Shown in pieces: positions 50,064 to 60,152 of a stretch of 64,000 nucleotides of DNA. The notes under the pieces were generated by a model, which saw only the letters and a list, made by a program, of their open reading frames with translations, was not told the origin of the DNA and ran no database searches. Made by a program: the position numbers and the translations under genes. Source of the stretch: Streptomyces sp. CB02959 (GTDB lineage: Bacteria > Actinomycetota > Actinomycetes > Streptomycetales > Streptomycetaceae); contig NZ_NNBP01000004.1 of NCBI RefSeq assembly GCF_002803155.1, positions 186,985 to 250,984 on the forward strand, given 5' to 3'. The stretch's first letter is position 1; each line of letters begins with the position of its first letter.

Positions 50064-50786
50064 TCAACGGGTGGTGTGGGCACCCCCGTTGACGTTCAGC
50101 ACCTGACCGGTGACGTGCCGGGCCGCCGGGGACGCCAGGAAGGCGACCGCGCCGGTGATGTCGTCCAGGGTGCCGGGGCGGCCGGTGGCGGTGGCCGCGA
50201 TCAGGTGCACGCGGCGCTCGTCGGCGAGCTTGTCGCGGAAGAACTCGGTGCCGGCGATGTAGCCGGGCGAGACCACGTTGGCGGTGATCCCGCGGGGCCC
50301 GAGGGTCCGGGCCAGCTCGACGTTCCAGGAGGCGAGTCCGGCCTTGGCCGCCCCGTAGGAGCCGGAGCCCTGGTCGGCGGCGATGGACCCGATGTGGACC
50401 ACCGCGCCGCCGGCCGCCAGCCGGTCCTCCAGGGCGCGGGTGGTCAGCGCGGCGCCGAGCAGGTTGGCGTCGAGGTTGGCGCGGAAGTCCCGGGCGTAGG
50501 AGGCCAGGTCGGTGGCGCCGTCGGCGTCGAAGTCGGTCTGGCCGCCGGCGTTGTTGACCAGGACGTCGAGGCGCTCGGGGAGTTCCCCGGCGAGTCGGAG
50601 GAGCGCCGCGGGGTCGGTGTGGTCGCAGACCAGGCCGGTCACCCCGGCGAGGGCGTCCGCGGTCTCCTGGAGCGGGCCGGGGCGTCGGCCGGTGATGACG
50701 ACGCGGTCGCCGTGGCCCGCGAAGTGCTCGGCGAGGGCGCGTCCGATGCCGGTGCCGCCGCCGGTGATCAGGATGGTGCGTGCCAT
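50064..50786 (-). CDS. Short-chain dehydrogenase/reductase (SDR)
   Basis: A 240-residue NAD(P)-dependent oxidoreductase. The cofactor motif is ILITGGGTGIGRALAEHFAGHGDRVVITGRRPG, the NNAG motif is in LDVLVNNAGG, and the catalytic Ser-Tyr-Lys lie in HIGSIAADQGSGSYGAAKAGL. The C-terminal SPGYIAGTEFF and HVTGQVLNVNGG complete a classical SDR. ATG 50786 has ACGGAGTGCAGCAT upstream. It is divergent from the MarR regulator gene, with two MarR-like palindromes in the 104-bp spacer, so it is very likely a target of that regulator. The substrate is unknown. Confidence 0.93.
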   Translation of the reverse strand: MARTILITGGGTGIGRALAEHFAGHGDRVVITGRRPGPLQETADALAGVTGLVCDHTDPAALLRLAGELPERLDVLVNNAGGQTDFDADGATDLASYARDFRANLDANLLGAALTTRALEDRLAAGGAVVHIGSIAADQGSGSYGAAKAGLASWNVELARTLGPRGITANVVSPGYIAGTEFFRDKLADERRVHLIAATATGRPGTLDDITGAVAFLASPAARHVTGQVLNVNGGAHTTR

Positions 50787-50808
50787 ATGCTGCACTCCGT
50801 CCGTAATT

Positions 50809-50820
50809 TTTAGGTCTAAA
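50809..50820. promoter_or_regulatory. MarR-type operator 1
   Basis: TTTAG-GT-CTAAA, a perfect 5-bp inverted repeat around two bases, 23 bp upstream of the SDR ATG, in the SDR/MarR divergent spacer. Confidence 0.65.
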
Positions 50821-50851
50821 TACACAGCTCGCGAACGCCCTGCGTTCAGGG

Positions 50852-50868
50852 CTAAATTTAGACCTGAA
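50852..50868. promoter_or_regulatory. MarR-type operator 2
   Basis: CTAAATTTAG (50852-50861) is a perfect palindrome and overlaps TTTAG-AC-CTGAA (50857-50868), a one-mismatch copy of operator 1. It is 23 bp before the MarR GTG start. Confidence 0.6.
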
Positions 50869-50890
50869 CATAACACTTCCAGGAGGTCCG

Positions 50891-51469
50891 GTGGCAAGCG
50901 AAGCCGAGGCGCAGGACGACGGCGGCCGCCCGGCAGCCTCCTCCACCTACCCCGTCGAGGAGATCGCCGCCGCCTGGCGGCGCGAGCGTCCGGGCACGCC
51001 GGTCTCCTCCATCGGGATCGTCACGCCCATCTGGCGGCTGGCCAAACTGCTGGGCGACGACCGGCGCCGGGTGCTGAACCGCGCCGGGATGGACCCGGCC
51101 ACCCTCGACCTGCTGAGCGTGCTGCGCCGCGGCGGCCCGCCGTACACCCTGAGCACCCGGGAGCTGAGCCGGCGCACCATGGTCACCGCCGGGGCGATCT
51201 CCCAGCGGGTGGCCCGCGCCGAACGCGACGGCCTGGTCACCCGCCGCCCCGGCGAGGGCCGCCCGCGCACCGTCCTGGTCGAACTGACCCCGGCCGGACA
51301 CGACCTCGTCGAGTCCACCGTCGACCAGGTCCTCGGCCGTGAGGCCGAGTTGATCGACGCGCTCGCCCCCGAGCAGCAGGAGCAGCTGGCCGGACTGCTG
51401 CGGATCCTCCTCCAGGACGTCCAGCACCGCCTGGGCGACGACCGGATCACCCAGGTCGGCGAGGACTGA
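50891..51469 (+). CDS. MarR-family transcriptional regulator
   Basis: A 192-residue winged-helix regulator. The HTH and wing read YTLSTRELSRRTMVTAGAISQRVARAERDGLVTRRPGEGRPRTVLVELTPAGHDLVESTVDQVL, typical of MarR/HxlR-like proteins. The N-terminal ~30 residues are disordered. GTG 50891 follows AGGAGGTCCG. It is divergent from the SDR gene, with its presumed operators between them. Its end overlaps the convergent ArsR-like gene by 23 bp. Confidence 0.9.
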   Translation: MASEAEAQDDGGRPAASSTYPVEEIAAAWRRERPGTPVSSIGIVTPIWRLAKLLGDDRRRVLNRAGMDPATLDLLSVLRRGGPPYTLSTRELSRRTMVTAGAISQRVARAERDGLVTRRPGEGRPRTVLVELTPAGHDLVESTVDQVLGREAELIDALAPEQQEQLAGLLRILLQDVQHRLGDDRITQVGED

Positions 51470-52232
51470 CCTCCGTCCGCTCGCGGGGCGGCGCCGGAGT
51501 GGGCGTCAGTACCGCTTCGGGCAGCCCCAGCCGGCTCCGGAAGGCGACCCGGCCGGCCTCGGTGACCGCGAGGATCCGGCTGGCCGGGGCCCTGATGACC
51601 CAGCGGTGCTCCAGCGCGTGCCGGTACAGGGCGGCCCCGACCGCGCCGGAGAGGTGCTGACGGCGCGAGGTCCAGTCCAGGCAGGTGCGCACGTGCGCCC
51701 GATGGGCCGGTGAGTGAGCGGCCTCCGGGATGCCCAGGTCGGCCAGCCACGCGGCGCCGGCGGCGGTCAGCTCCCACCCGTACTCCCGTACCAGCAGGCC
51801 GCGTTCGGTCATCGCCTCGGCGACGGCCACCCCGAGCGCCCCGGCGATGTGGTCGTAGCAGGTGCGGGCGTGGTGCAGGGCCCGGCGGTGGTTGGCCTCG
51901 GCCAGCGAGCGGATCCGCACCCGGCGGTAGGGGGCGAGTCCGGCGAGGTTCTCCAGGATCTCGGCGGTGTCCGGCCCGGCGAGTCCGACGTAGCGCCGCC
52001 GCCCCCGCCGCTCCTCGGCCAGCAGACCGCCGGCGACCAGGAGGTTGAGGTGCTCGGTCGCGGTGGACGGCGCCACCCCGGCGTACTCGGCCAGCTCGCC
52101 GGCGGTCCAGGTGCCGCCGTCGAGCAGGGCGATGCAGATGGCGGCGCGGGTCCGGTCCGCGAGCAGCGCCGCGAGGGCTGCCAGATCGGGGGTTTCCGCA
52201 GTGCTTACGTGATCGGCGTCCCATCGAATCAT
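51447..52232 (-). CDS. ArsR-type winged-helix regulator
   Basis: A 261-residue regulator. The N-terminal winged helix is LAALLADRTRAAICIALLDGGTWTAGELAEYAGVAPSTATEHLNLLVAGGLLAEERRGRRRYVGL, typical of ArsR-like proteins, but without the metal-binding cysteine motif ELCVCDL. The C-terminal half (CLDWTSRRQHLSGAVGAALYRHALEHRWV) holds a conserved DWTxRRxHLxG motif found in the streptomycete members of this group. The ATG at 52232 has no clear Shine-Dalgarno sequence, so it may be leaderless. It is divergent from the flavin-reductase-like gene, 68 bp away. The target is unknown. Confidence 0.87.
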   Translation of the reverse strand: MIRWDADHVSTAETPDLAALAALLADRTRAAICIALLDGGTWTAGELAEYAGVAPSTATEHLNLLVAGGLLAEERRGRRRYVGLAGPDTAEILENLAGLAPYRRVRIRSLAEANHRRALHHARTCYDHIAGALGVAVAEAMTERGLLVREYGWELTAAGAAWLADLGIPEAAHSPAHRAHVRTCLDWTSRRQHLSGAVGAALYRHALEHRWVIRAPASRILAVTEAGRVAFRSRLGLPEAVLTPTPAPPRERTEVSPRRPG

Positions 52233-52300
52233 GTGCAGAGCGTAATCACATATAACACTTCGGTGAGTACCGAATCGTTCGGCTTCTATCCTCAGGAGTT

Positions 52301-52888
52301 ATGAAATCCGCGCTGGAGAAGAGCAGTTCGGTCGTGCCCGCGCTGCTGTCCACGGAGAACGACGACGGGACCTTCGTGCTGGTCGCGCTGCAGATCCGGT
52401 GGGACCTCGGCCCGGTGGTGAGCGTCTGGCTGCCCGCCCGGGGGCGCACCGCCCAGAATCTCGCGGTACGCCCCGACGTCGTCTTCAACCTTCCGCCCCA
52501 GGAGACAGCGGCACAGGAGGGAACGGGCGGCGGCCCCGAGGGGGAGGTGCCGTGGACGGAGCCCTCCGAGCTGGTCCGGCCGCCCCGACTGGCGCACTGC
52601 CCGGTGCAGTTGGAGGCCCGCCGGGTCGGTGAGCGGACGATGACCGACGGCGCCTGGACCCAGATCGAGGCGCAGGTGCTGCGGGTGCACGCGGACCCGC
52701 GCTGGGTGCTGCCACTGGGCGACGGCAGCATCGACGTGTCGGGCTGGCGCGCGCCGGTGCACGATTTCCGGCCGCCGGCCGCTCCCCCGCCGCAGACCGT
52801 ACCCGCGCCCGCCCGGGAACTGGCCCGGCAGTTGGGACGGCGCTTCCCGGCCCGGCGGGACTGCTTCCCCGCCCAGCGGGACTGCTAG
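52301..52888 (+). CDS. Flavin-reductase-like split-barrel protein
   Basis: A 195-residue protein similar to the RutF/flavoredoxin group (FMN-binding split barrel): VVPALLSTENDDGTFVLVALQIRWDLGPVVSVWLPARGRTAQNLAVRPDVVFNLP followed by VRPPRLAHCPVQLEARRVGE. It could reduce flavin or act as a redox partner. The tail has a tandem 7-residue duplication, FPARRDC and FPAQRDC, encoded at about 52845-52886. ATG 52301 has CAGGAG just upstream. It is divergent from the ArsR-like gene. The family assignment is moderate because several core glycines differ. Confidence 0.72.
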   Translation: MKSALEKSSSVVPALLSTENDDGTFVLVALQIRWDLGPVVSVWLPARGRTAQNLAVRPDVVFNLPPQETAAQEGTGGGPEGEVPWTEPSELVRPPRLAHCPVQLEARRVGERTMTDGAWTQIEAQVLRVHADPRWVLPLGDGSIDVSGWRAPVHDFRPPAAPPPQTVPAPARELARQLGRRFPARRDCFPAQRDC

Positions 52889-52933
52889 CCCGACGGGGGC
52901 CGGGCGGCCGGGCCGCGGGGCCCGGAAAACAGC

Positions 52934-52974
52934 GCGGCGCCTGCCCTCCGGTCGGGGGAGGGGACAGGCGCCGC
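52934..52974. terminator. Bidirectional terminator between the flavin reductase-like gene and gltD
   Basis: GCGGCGCCTG (52934-52943) pairs perfectly with CAGGCGCCGC (52965-52974), with CCC/GGG pairs inside, between convergent genes. Confidence 0.85.
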
Positions 52975-53048
52975 TGTACGGGGGCCGGGCTCTCACCCGG
53001 TCCCCGTGCCTCCGTACGACGCTGTACGGGACATCAGGGGACGGACGT

Positions 53049-54509
53049 TCACACCGTCAGGGCGCGGTCCGTCGGCTTGATCGGGGCCGGCAGGGCGCTG
53101 GCTCCGGTGAGGAAGCGGTCCACACCGCGGGCGGCGGAGCGGCCCTCGGCGATGGCCCACACGATCAACGACTGGCCGCGACCCGCGTCGCCGGCCACGT
53201 AGACGCCGGGCACGTTGGTGGCGAAGTCCGCGTCGCGGGCGACGTTGCCGCGGGCGTCCAGCTCCAGTCCGAACTGCTCGACCAGGCCGTTCTGCTGGTC
53301 GGTGCCGGTGAACCCCATCGCGAGGGTGACCAGCTGGGCCGGGAGCTTCCGCTCGGTGCCGGGCTTCTGCTCCAGCTTGCCGTCCTTGAACTCCACCTCG
53401 ATCAGGTGCAGCCACTGGACGTTGCCGTCCTCGTCGCCCTCGAAGTGGGTGGTGGAGACGGAGTAGACCCGCTCGCCGCCCTCCTCGTGCGCGGAGGTGA
53501 CCTTGTAGAGCATGGGGAACGTCGGCCAGGGCTGGCCCGCGGCCCGGTCCTCGCCCGGCTTGGGCATGATCTCCAGCTGAGTCACCGACAGGGCGCCCTG
53601 GCGGTGCGCGGTGCCGACGCAGTCCGCGCCGGTGTCGCCGCCGCCGATGACGACCACGTGCTTGCCCTCGGCGCTGATCGGGGCGACGGTCAGGTCGCCC
53701 TCCTGGACCTTGTTGGCCAGCGGCAGGTACTCCATCGCGAAGTGGACGCCGTTCAGCTCGCGGCCGGGCACCGGCAGGTCGCGGGAGATGGTGGCACCGG
53801 CCGCGATGACCACCGCGTCGTGGCGCTTGCGCAGCTTGCGGGCGTCGATGTCGCGGCCGATCTCCACCTCCGTGCGGAACTTGGTGCCCTCCGCGCGCAT
53901 CTGCTCGATGCGGCGGTTGATGTGCCGCTTCTCCATCTTGAACTCGGGGATGCCGTAGCGGAGCAGGCCGCCGATGCGGTCCGCGCGCTCGTACACCGCC
54001 ACCGTGTGGCCGGCGCGGGTCAGCTGCTGGGCGGCGGCCAGACCGGCCGGGCCGGAGCCGATGACGGCGACCGTCTTGCCGGAGAGCCGCTCGGGCGCCT
54101 GCGGGGTGACGTCACCGTTGTCCCACGCCTGGTCGATGATGGAGACCTCGACGTTCTTGATGGAGACCGGCTGCTGGTTGATGCCCAGCACGCAGGCCGC
54201 CTCGCAGGGCGCGGGGCACAGCCGACCGGTGAACTCCGGGAAGTTGTTGGTCGCGTGCAGCCGCTCGCTGGCCGCGGTCCAGTCCTCGCGGTAGGCGTAG
54301 TCGTTCCACTCGGGGATGAGGTTTCCGAGCGGACAGCCGTTGTGGCAGAACGGGATGCCGCAGTCCATGCAGCGCGACGCCTGCTTGGTGATGATCGGCA
54401 GCAGGGAGCCGGGCTGGTAGACCTCGTTCCAGTCCTTGACGCGCTCCTCGACGGGGCGGGTCCTGGCGTTCTCGCGCTCGTGGGTAAGGAAGCCCTTGGG
54501 GTCAGCCAT
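53049..54509 (-). CDS. gltD: Glutamate synthase small subunit
   Basis: A 486-residue beta subunit of NADPH-GOGAT that passes electrons to the large subunit. The N-terminal iron-sulfur cysteines lie in [19 protein letters not shown] and [15 protein letters not shown]. The FAD site is [36 protein letters not shown], and the NADPH site [15 protein letters not shown]. The C-terminal [23 protein letters not shown] binds FAD. It overlaps the end of gltB by 8 bp (54502-54509), so translation is coupled. It ends before a strong terminator. Confidence 0.97.
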   Translation of the reverse strand: MADPKGFLTHERENARTRPVEERVKDWNEVYQPGSLLPIITKQASRCMDCGIPFCHNGCPLGNLIPEWNDYAYREDWTAASERLHATNNFPEFTGRLCPAPCEAACVLGINQQPVSIKNVEVSIIDQAWDNGDVTPQAPERLSGKTVAVIGSGPAGLAAAQQLTRAGHTVAVYERADRIGGLLRYGIPEFKMEKRHINRRIEQMRAEGTKFRTEVEIGRDIDARKLRKRHDAVVIAAGATISRDLPVPGRELNGVHFAMEYLPLANKVQEGDLTVAPISAEGKHVVVIGGGDTGADCVGTAHRQGALSVTQLEIMPKPGEDRAAGQPWPTFPMLYKVTSAHEEGGERVYSVSTTHFEGDEDGNVQWLHLIEVEFKDGKLEQKPGTERKLPAQLVTLAMGFTGTDQQNGLVEQFGLELDARGNVARDADFATNVPGVYVAGDAGRGQSLIVWAIAEGRSAARGVDRFLTGASALPAPIKPTDRALTV

Positions 54510-57500
54510 TGGTCGCCGCCTCCATCATCTTCTCGTGGGTCTCGGACTCGGAGAGCCCGGCCTGCTCGGCGGCTTCCTTGGCGACGAGCACTGCCTGGTA
54601 CGTCGGCGGGATGACCTTGCTGAAGCGCGCGGCCGCGGCATCCCAGTCGTCGAGGAGCTTGCCGGCCACGGTGGAGCCGGTCTCCTCCTGGTGGCGGCGC
54701 ACCACGTCGTGCAGCCACTGCTTGTCGTTCGCGTCCAGCGGGGAGACCGCGGCGGCCAGTTCCTTGTTGACGTTGGCCGGGTCCAGGTCGATGACGTAGG
54801 CGAAGCCGCCGGACATGCCGGCCGCGAAGTTGCGGCCGGTCTCGCCGAGGACCACCGCGTTGCCGCCGGTCATGTACTCGCAGCCGTGGTCGCCGACGCC
54901 CTCGGAGACCACCGTGGCACCGGAGTTGCGGACGCAGAACCGCTCGCCGACCCGGCCGCGCAGGTACAGCTCGCCGCCGGTGGCGCCGTAGGCGAGGGTG
55001 TTGCCGGCGATGGTGGAGTACTCGGCGAGGTGGTCGGCACCGCGGTCCGGGCGGACGACGATCCGGCCGCCGGACAGGCCCTTGCCGACGTAGTCGTTGG
55101 CGTCGCCCTCCAGGCGGAGGGTGACACCGCGCGGCAGGAACGCGCCGAACGACTGGCCGGCCGAGCCGGTGAAGGTGAGGTCGATGGTGTCGTCGGGCAG
55201 GCCCGCGCCGCCGAACTTCTTGGTGACCTCGTGGCCGAGCATGGTGCCGACGGTCCGGTTGATGTTGCGGATCGCGACCTGCGCGCGGACCGGCTGGGCG
55301 GCCTCGGCGGTGTCCGCGGCCAGCGCGTCGGCGGCGAGCCTGATCAGCTCGTTGTCCAGCGCCTTCGCCAGGCCGTGGTCCTGGACGGTGACCTGGTGGC
55401 GGACCGCGCCCTCGGCCAGGTCGGGGACGTGCAGCAGCGGGGCGAGGTCCAGACCCTGGGCCTTCCAGTGGTCCACCGCCCGGGCGACGTTGAGGACCTC
55501 GGCGTGGCCGATGGCCTCGTCCAGGGTGCGGAAGCCCAGCTCGGCGAGGATCTCGCGGACCTCCTCGGCGATGAACTCGAAGAAGTTGACGACGAACTCG
55601 GCCTTGCCGCTGAACCGCTCGCGCAGCACCGGGTTCTGGGTGGCGATGCCGACCGGGCAGGTGTCCAGGTGGCAGACGCGCATCATCACGCAGCCGGAGA
55701 CCACCAGCGGGGCGGTGGCGAAGCCGAACTCCTCCGCGCCCAGCAGGGCCGCGATGACCACGTCGCGGCCGGTCTTGAGCTGGCCGTCGGTCTGCACCAC
55801 GATCCGGTCCCGCAGGCCGTTGAGCAGCAGGGTCTGCTGGGTCTCGGCCAGGCCCAGCTCCCAGGGGCCGCCCGCGTGCTTGAGGGAGGTGAGCGGGGAG
55901 GCGCCCGTACCGCCGTCGTGGCCGGAGATCAGGACCACGTCCGCGTGCGCCTTGGAGACGCCCGCGGCGACCGTGCCGACGCCGACCTCGGAGACCAGCT
56001 TCACGTGGATGCGGGCGGCCGGGTTGGCGTTCTTCAGGTCGTGGATGAGCTGGGCGAGGTCCTCGATGGAGTAGATGTCGTGGTGCGGCGGCGGCGAGAT
56101 CAGGCCGACGCCCGGGGTGGAGTGCCGGGTCTTGGCGACCCACGGGTAGACCTTGTGGCCGGGCAGCTGGCCGCCCTCGCCGGGCTTGGCGCCCTGGGCC
56201 ATCTTGATCTGGATGTCGTCGGCGTTGACCAGGTACTCGGAGGTCACGCCGAAGCGGCCGGACGCCACCTGCTTGATGCTGGAGCGGCGCGCCGGGTCGT
56301 ACAGGCGCTCCGGGTCCTCGCCGCCCTCGCCGGTGTTGGACTTGGCCCCGAGCTGGTTCATGGCGATGGCGAGGGTCTCGTGCGCCTCGCGGGAGATCGA
56401 GCCGTAGGACATCGCGCCGGTGGAGAACCGCTTGACGATCTCGGAAGCCGACTCGACCTCGTCCAGGGGGATGGCCTGGCGGCCGGAGGCGAAGGAGAAC
56501 AGGCCGCGCAGCGTCATCAGCCGCTCCGCCTGCTCATTCACCCGTTCGGTGTACTGCTTGAAGATGTCGTAGCGGCGCGCACGGGTGGAGTGCTGGAGCC
56601 GGAAGACGGTGTCCGGGTCGAAGAGGTGCGGTTCGCCCTCGCGGCGCCACTGGTACTCGCCGCCGATCTCCAGGGCGCGGTGGGTGGCCGCGATGCCGGA
56701 GGCCGGGTACGCCTTGGCGTGCCGGGCCGCGACCTCCTGGGCGATGACATCCAGGCCGGCGCCGCCGATCTTGGTGGTGGTGCCGTGGAAGTACTTCGCG
56801 ACGAATTCCTCGTCCAGGCCGATCGCCTCGAAGACCTGCGCGCCGCGGTAGGAGGCGACGGTGGAGATGCCCATCTTGGACATCACCTTCAGGACGCCCT
56901 TGCCGAGCGCCTTGATCAGGTTCTTGATGGCGGTGTCGGTCTCCACGCCGGGCAGGAAGGTGCCGGCCCGGACCAGGTCCTCGACGGACTCCATCGCCAG
57001 GTACGGGTTGACCGCGGCGGCGCCGAAGCCGATCAGCAGCGCGACGTGGTGCACCTCGCGGACGTCGCCGGCCTCGACCAGCAGCCCGACCTGGGTGCGG
57101 GTCTTGGTGGCGATGAGGTGGTGGTGGACCGCGGCGGTCAGCAGCAGCGACGGGATCGGCGCGTGCTCGGCGTCCGAGTGGCGGTCGGAGAGCACGACCA
57201 GTCGGGCGCCGTCGGCGATGGCGGCGTCGGCCTCGGCGCAGATCTCCTCGATCCGGGCGGCCAGCGACGCGCCGCCGCCGGAGACCCGGTAGAGGCCGGA
57301 CAGGGTCACGGCCTTCATGCCGGGCATGTCGCCGTCGGCGTTGATGTGGACGAGCTTGGCCAGCTCGTCGTTGTCGATGACCGGGAACGGCAGGGTCACG
57401 CTGCGGCAGGAGCTCGCGGTGGGCGTGAGGAGGTTGCCCTGGGGGCCGAGGGAGGAGATCAGGGAGGTGACCAGCTCCTCCCGGATGGCGTCCAGCGGCG

Positions 57501-59112
57501 GGTTGGTGACCTGCGCGAACAGCTGGGTGAAGTAGTCGAAGAGCAGCCGGGGCCGCTCGGACAGCGCGGCGATCGGCGAGTCGGTGCCCATCGAGCCGAT
57601 CGGCTCGGCGCCGGCCTTGGCCATCGGGGCGAGGATGACCCGGAGCTCTTCCTCGGTGTAGCCGAAGGTCTGCTGGCGGCGGGTGACCGAGGCGTGGGTG
57701 TGCACGATGTGCTCGCGCTCGGGCAGGTCGGCCAGGTCGATCAGGCCGGCGTCCAGCCACTCCTGGTAGGGGTGCTCGGCGGCGAGCTGCGCCTTGACCT
57801 CGTCGTCCTCGATGATGCGGTGCTCGGCGGTGTCGACGAGGAACATCCGGCCGGGCTGCAGGCGGCCCTTGCGGACGACCTTGGCCGGGTCGATGTCCAG
57901 GACGCCGACCTCGGAGGAGAGCACGACCAGGCCGTCGTCGGTGACCCAGTAGCGACCCGGGCGCAGACCGTTGCGGTCCAGGACCGCGCCGACCTGGACG
58001 CCGTCGGTGAAGGTGACGCAGGCCGGACCGTCCCAGGGCTCCATCATCGTGGAGTGGTACTGGTAGAAGGCCCGCCGGGCCGGGTCCATGGCGGTGGCGT
58101 TCTCCCACGCCTCGGGGACCATCATCAGCACCGCGTGCGGCAGCGAGCGCCCGCCGAGGTGGAGCAGCTCCAGGACCTCGTCGAAGGAGGCGGAGTCGGA
58201 GGCGTCCGGGGTGCAGACCGGGAAGAGCCGGTCGAGGTTCTCGGGGGCTCCGTCGCCGAAGAGCGCGCTGGCCAGCTGGGACTCGCGGGCCCGCATCCAG
58301 TTGCGGTTGCCCTTGACCGTGTTGATCTCGCCGTTGTGCGCGACGAAGCGGTACGGGTGGGCCAGCGGCCAGCTCGGGAAGGTGTTGGTGGAGAACCGCG
58401 AGTGGACCAGCGCGATGGCGGTGGCGAACCGGCGGTCGGACAGGTCCGGGAAGAAGGGCTCCAGCTGGCCGGTGGTCAGCATGCCCTTGTAGACGAGGGT
58501 GCGGGCGGACAGCGAGGGGAAGTAGACCCCGGCCTCCCGCTCGGCGCGCTTGCGCAGCGCGAACGCCTTGCGGTCCAGTGCCAGCCCGGTGTTCTCGCCG
58601 TCCGCGACGAACAGCTGGGAGAAGGCCGGCATGGTGGCGCGGGCACCGTTGCCCAGCAGCTGCGGGGCGACCGGGACGACCCGCCAGCCCAGGACCGTGA
58701 GGCCCTCCTCGCCGGCGATCGTCTCGATGGTCGAGACGGCCTGGGCCGCTTCGTGGGCATCGGACGGCAGGAAGGCGATGCCGACCGCGTACGAGCCGGC
58801 CTCGGGGAGCTCGAAGGTGACGTTCTCGCGCAGGAACGCGTCCGGGACCTGGAGCAGGATGCCCGCACCGTCGCCCGAGTCGGGCTCGGAGCCGGTGGCA
58901 CCGCGGTGCTCCAGGTTCGTCAGCACGGTCAGGGCCTGTTCGACCAGGGCGTGACTGGCCTCGCCGGTGAGCGTGGCCACGAATCCGACGCCACAGGCGT
59001 CGTGCTCGTTGCGCGGGTCGTACATGCCCTGCTGGGCGGGGCGGCCGTCCATGGGCGACCAAGCGGCGGCGGCGCTGCTGGTGGTCGCGGAGTGCGTGGA
59101 CGCGAAGCGCAT
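54502..59112 (-). CDS. gltB: Glutamate synthase large subunit
   Basis: A 1536-residue GOGAT alpha subunit that makes glutamate from glutamine and 2-oxoglutarate. The N-terminal glutaminase domain has the catalytic Cys40 in [10 protein letters not shown], which becomes the new N-terminus after removal of a 39-residue propeptide. The central and FMN domains (about 440-1200) include [32 protein letters not shown] and the 3Fe-4S cysteines in [18 protein letters not shown]. The C-terminal beta-helix is marked by repeats such as [28 protein letters not shown] prefer ATG 59112 with GGGAGAG upstream over the TTG at 59124. A large inverted repeat covers the leader just before the start. Confidence 0.97.
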   Translation of the reverse strand: MRFASTHSATTSSAAAAWSPMDGRPAQQGMYDPRNEHDACGVGFVATLTGEASHALVEQALTVLTNLEHRGATGSEPDSGDGAGILLQVPDAFLRENVTFELPEAGSYAVGIAFLPSDAHEAAQAVSTIETIAGEEGLTVLGWRVVPVAPQLLGNGARATMPAFSQLFVADGENTGLALDRKAFALRKRAEREAGVYFPSLSARTLVYKGMLTTGQLEPFFPDLSDRRFATAIALVHSRFSTNTFPSWPLAHPYRFVAHNGEINTVKGNRNWMRARESQLASALFGDGAPENLDRLFPVCTPDASDSASFDEVLELLHLGGRSLPHAVLMMVPEAWENATAMDPARRAFYQYHSTMMEPWDGPACVTFTDGVQVGAVLDRNGLRPGRYWVTDDGLVVLSSEVGVLDIDPAKVVRKGRLQPGRMFLVDTAEHRIIEDDEVKAQLAAEHPYQEWLDAGLIDLADLPEREHIVHTHASVTRRQQTFGYTEEELRVILAPMAKAGAEPIGSMGTDSPIAALSERPRLLFDYFTQLFAQVTNPPLDAIREELVTSLISSLGPQGNLLTPTASSCRSVTLPFPVIDNDELAKLVHINADGDMPGMKAVTLSGLYRVSGGGASLAARIEEICAEADAAIADGARLVVLSDRHSDAEHAPIPSLLLTAAVHHHLIATKTRTQVGLLVEAGDVREVHHVALLIGFGAAAVNPYLAMESVEDLVRAGTFLPGVETDTAIKNLIKALGKGVLKVMSKMGISTVASYRGAQVFEAIGLDEEFVAKYFHGTTTKIGGAGLDVIAQEVAARHAKAYPASGIAATHRALEIGGEYQWRREGEPHLFDPDTVFRLQHSTRARRYDIFKQYTERVNEQAERLMTLRGLFSFASGRQAIPLDEVESASEIVKRFSTGAMSYGSISREAHETLAIAMNQLGAKSNTGEGGEDPERLYDPARRSSIKQVASGRFGVTSEYLVNADDIQIKMAQGAKPGEGGQLPGHKVYPWVAKTRHSTPGVGLISPPPHHDIYSIEDLAQLIHDLKNANPAARIHVKLVSEVGVGTVAAGVSKAHADVVLISGHDGGTGASPLTSLKHAGGPWELGLAETQQTLLLNGLRDRIVVQTDGQLKTGRDVVIAALLGAEEFGFATAPLVVSGCVMMRVCHLDTCPVGIATQNPVLRERFSGKAEFVVNFFEFIAEEVREILAELGFRTLDEAIGHAEVLNVARAVDHWKAQGLDLAPLLHVPDLAEGAVRHQVTVQDHGLAKALDNELIRLAADALAADTAEAAQPVRAQVAIRNINRTVGTMLGHEVTKKFGGAGLPDDTIDLTFTGSAGQSFGAFLPRGVTLRLEGDANDYVGKGLSGGRIVVRPDRGADHLAEYSTIAGNTLAYGATGGELYLRGRVGERFCVRNSGATVVSEGVGDHGCEYMTGGNAVVLGETGRNFAAGMSGGFAYVIDLDPANVNKELAAAVSPLDANDKQWLHDVVRRHQEETGSTVAGKLLDDWDAAAARFSKVIPPTYQAVLVAKEAAEQAGLSESETHEKMMEAATNG

Positions 59113-59120
59113 CGGCTCTC

Positions 59121-59163
59121 CCAACGTCGTCGTGGCATTTGCATTGCCGAGGGACGACGTTGG
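59121..59163 (-). promoter_or_regulatory. Inverted repeat in the gltB leader
   Basis: CCAACGTCGTC (59121-59131) and GACGACGTTGG (59153-59163) are perfect 11-bp inverted repeats with a 21-base loop. The proximal arm ends nine bases before the gltB ATG and abuts the GGGAGAG ribosome binding site, so the hairpin could limit translation initiation. Confidence 0.5.
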
Positions 59164-59174
59164 CCCTCCGCGAA

Positions 59175-59190
59175 ATTTCGTGCAGGTTAC
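59175..59190 (-). promoter_or_regulatory. GlnR-like site upstream of gltB
   Basis: On the minus strand GTAAC-N6-GAAAT fits the remembered GlnR half-site pattern GTNAC-N6-GAAAC with one mismatch, 63-78 bp before the gltB ATG. A second half-pair is not evident. The site overlaps the palindrome CGAAATTTCG (59171-59180). Confidence 0.35.
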
Positions 59191-59411
59191 AGGATGGCCC
59201 GCTTCTCAAAAAGCGAAAGATGCCTTCCAACATGCGGACACCGCGCCGGCGGTGAGACGGAATTTCTGGGAACTGCGGACGGAAACGAGCCGCCCTCTGC
59301 GGCGGCGTTCGGCGAGCGACATTGCCCGCGACGCCAGGGCCTTATGCCCGGTCGTCAACAAACCGAAACCGCTGGGTAACGCGGCCATGATGCGGTCACC
59401 CGAATGGGACG

Positions 59412-60152
59412 TCAACCCATCACCGTCCCGAACAGCACGCCGAGGGCGTACGTCACACCCGCCGCGGCGCCGCCCAGAGCCAGCTGACGCAGCCCGCTGA
59501 ACCACCACGAACGCGCCGTCACTCGCGCCACCACGGCACCGCAGCCGAAGAGCCCGAACAGCGCCAGCAGCACCGCCGGCCAGAGCACAGTGGCGCCCAA
59601 CAGATAAGGAAGAACAGGCAGCAGCGCGCCCAACGCAAAGGATCCGAAGGAAGAAACGGCCGCAACCATCGGAGAAGGAAGGTCCGACGGATCGATGCCC
59701 AATTCCTCGCGGGCGTGGATCTCCAGCGCCTGCTCGGGGTCGCGGGAGAGCTGTTCGGCGACCTGCCGGGCGAGCTCCGGCTCCACCCCGCGGGACTCGT
59801 AGAGGGCCGCCAGCTCGTCCTGCTCATCCTTCGGATGCTTGCGCAACTGGGCCCGCTCGACGTCCAGCTCCGCGACCACCAGTTCACGCTGCGAAGCCAC
59901 CGAGGTGTACTCCCCCGCGGCCATCGAGAACGCCCCGGCCGCCAGTCCCGCCAGACCGGTGATCACGATCGTCTGCTGCGACACCGCGCCGCCGGCCACA
60001 CCCGTCATCAGGGCGAGGTTGGACACCAGACCGTCCATCGCGCCGAAGACGGCGGGGCGCAGCCAGCCACCGTTCACATCGCGGTGGGTGTGGTTGTCGC
60101 GGTGCGCCACGTGCGTCGGTGCGGCCGCGTCCATGATCTCCATGACCGACAT
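59412..60152 (-). CDS. VIT1/CCC1-family transporter
   Basis: A 246-residue membrane protein of the VIT1/CCC1 family that moves Fe2+ or Mn2+. The first helix pair shows GWLRPAVFGAMDGLVSNLALMTGVAGG and GLAAGAFSMAAGEYTSVASQRELVVAELDVERAQLRKHPKDEQDELAALYESRGVEPELARQVAEQLSRDPEQALEIHAREELGID, with the cytoplasmic acidic helix expected to bind metal. Three more helices complete the five-helix fold. The His-rich N-terminus HVAHRDNHTHRDV may also bind metal. ATG 60152 is used. It is divergent from the ADP-ribosylglycohydrolase gene and shares the CRP-like palindrome region. Confidence 0.9.
   Translation of the reverse strand: MSVMEIMDAAAPTHVAHRDNHTHRDVNGGWLRPAVFGAMDGLVSNLALMTGVAGGAVSQQTIVITGLAGLAAGAFSMAAGEYTSVASQRELVVAELDVERAQLRKHPKDEQDELAALYESRGVEPELARQVAEQLSRDPEQALEIHAREELGIDPSDLPSPMVAAVSSFGSFALGALLPVLPYLLGATVLWPAVLLALFGLFGCGAVVARVTARSWWFSGLRQLALGGAAAGVTYALGVLFGTVMG

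Noticed and set aside
54436..59379. Long plus-strand frame opposite gltB
   Set aside because: Gly/Val/Leu/Ala-rich shadow of the gltB gene.
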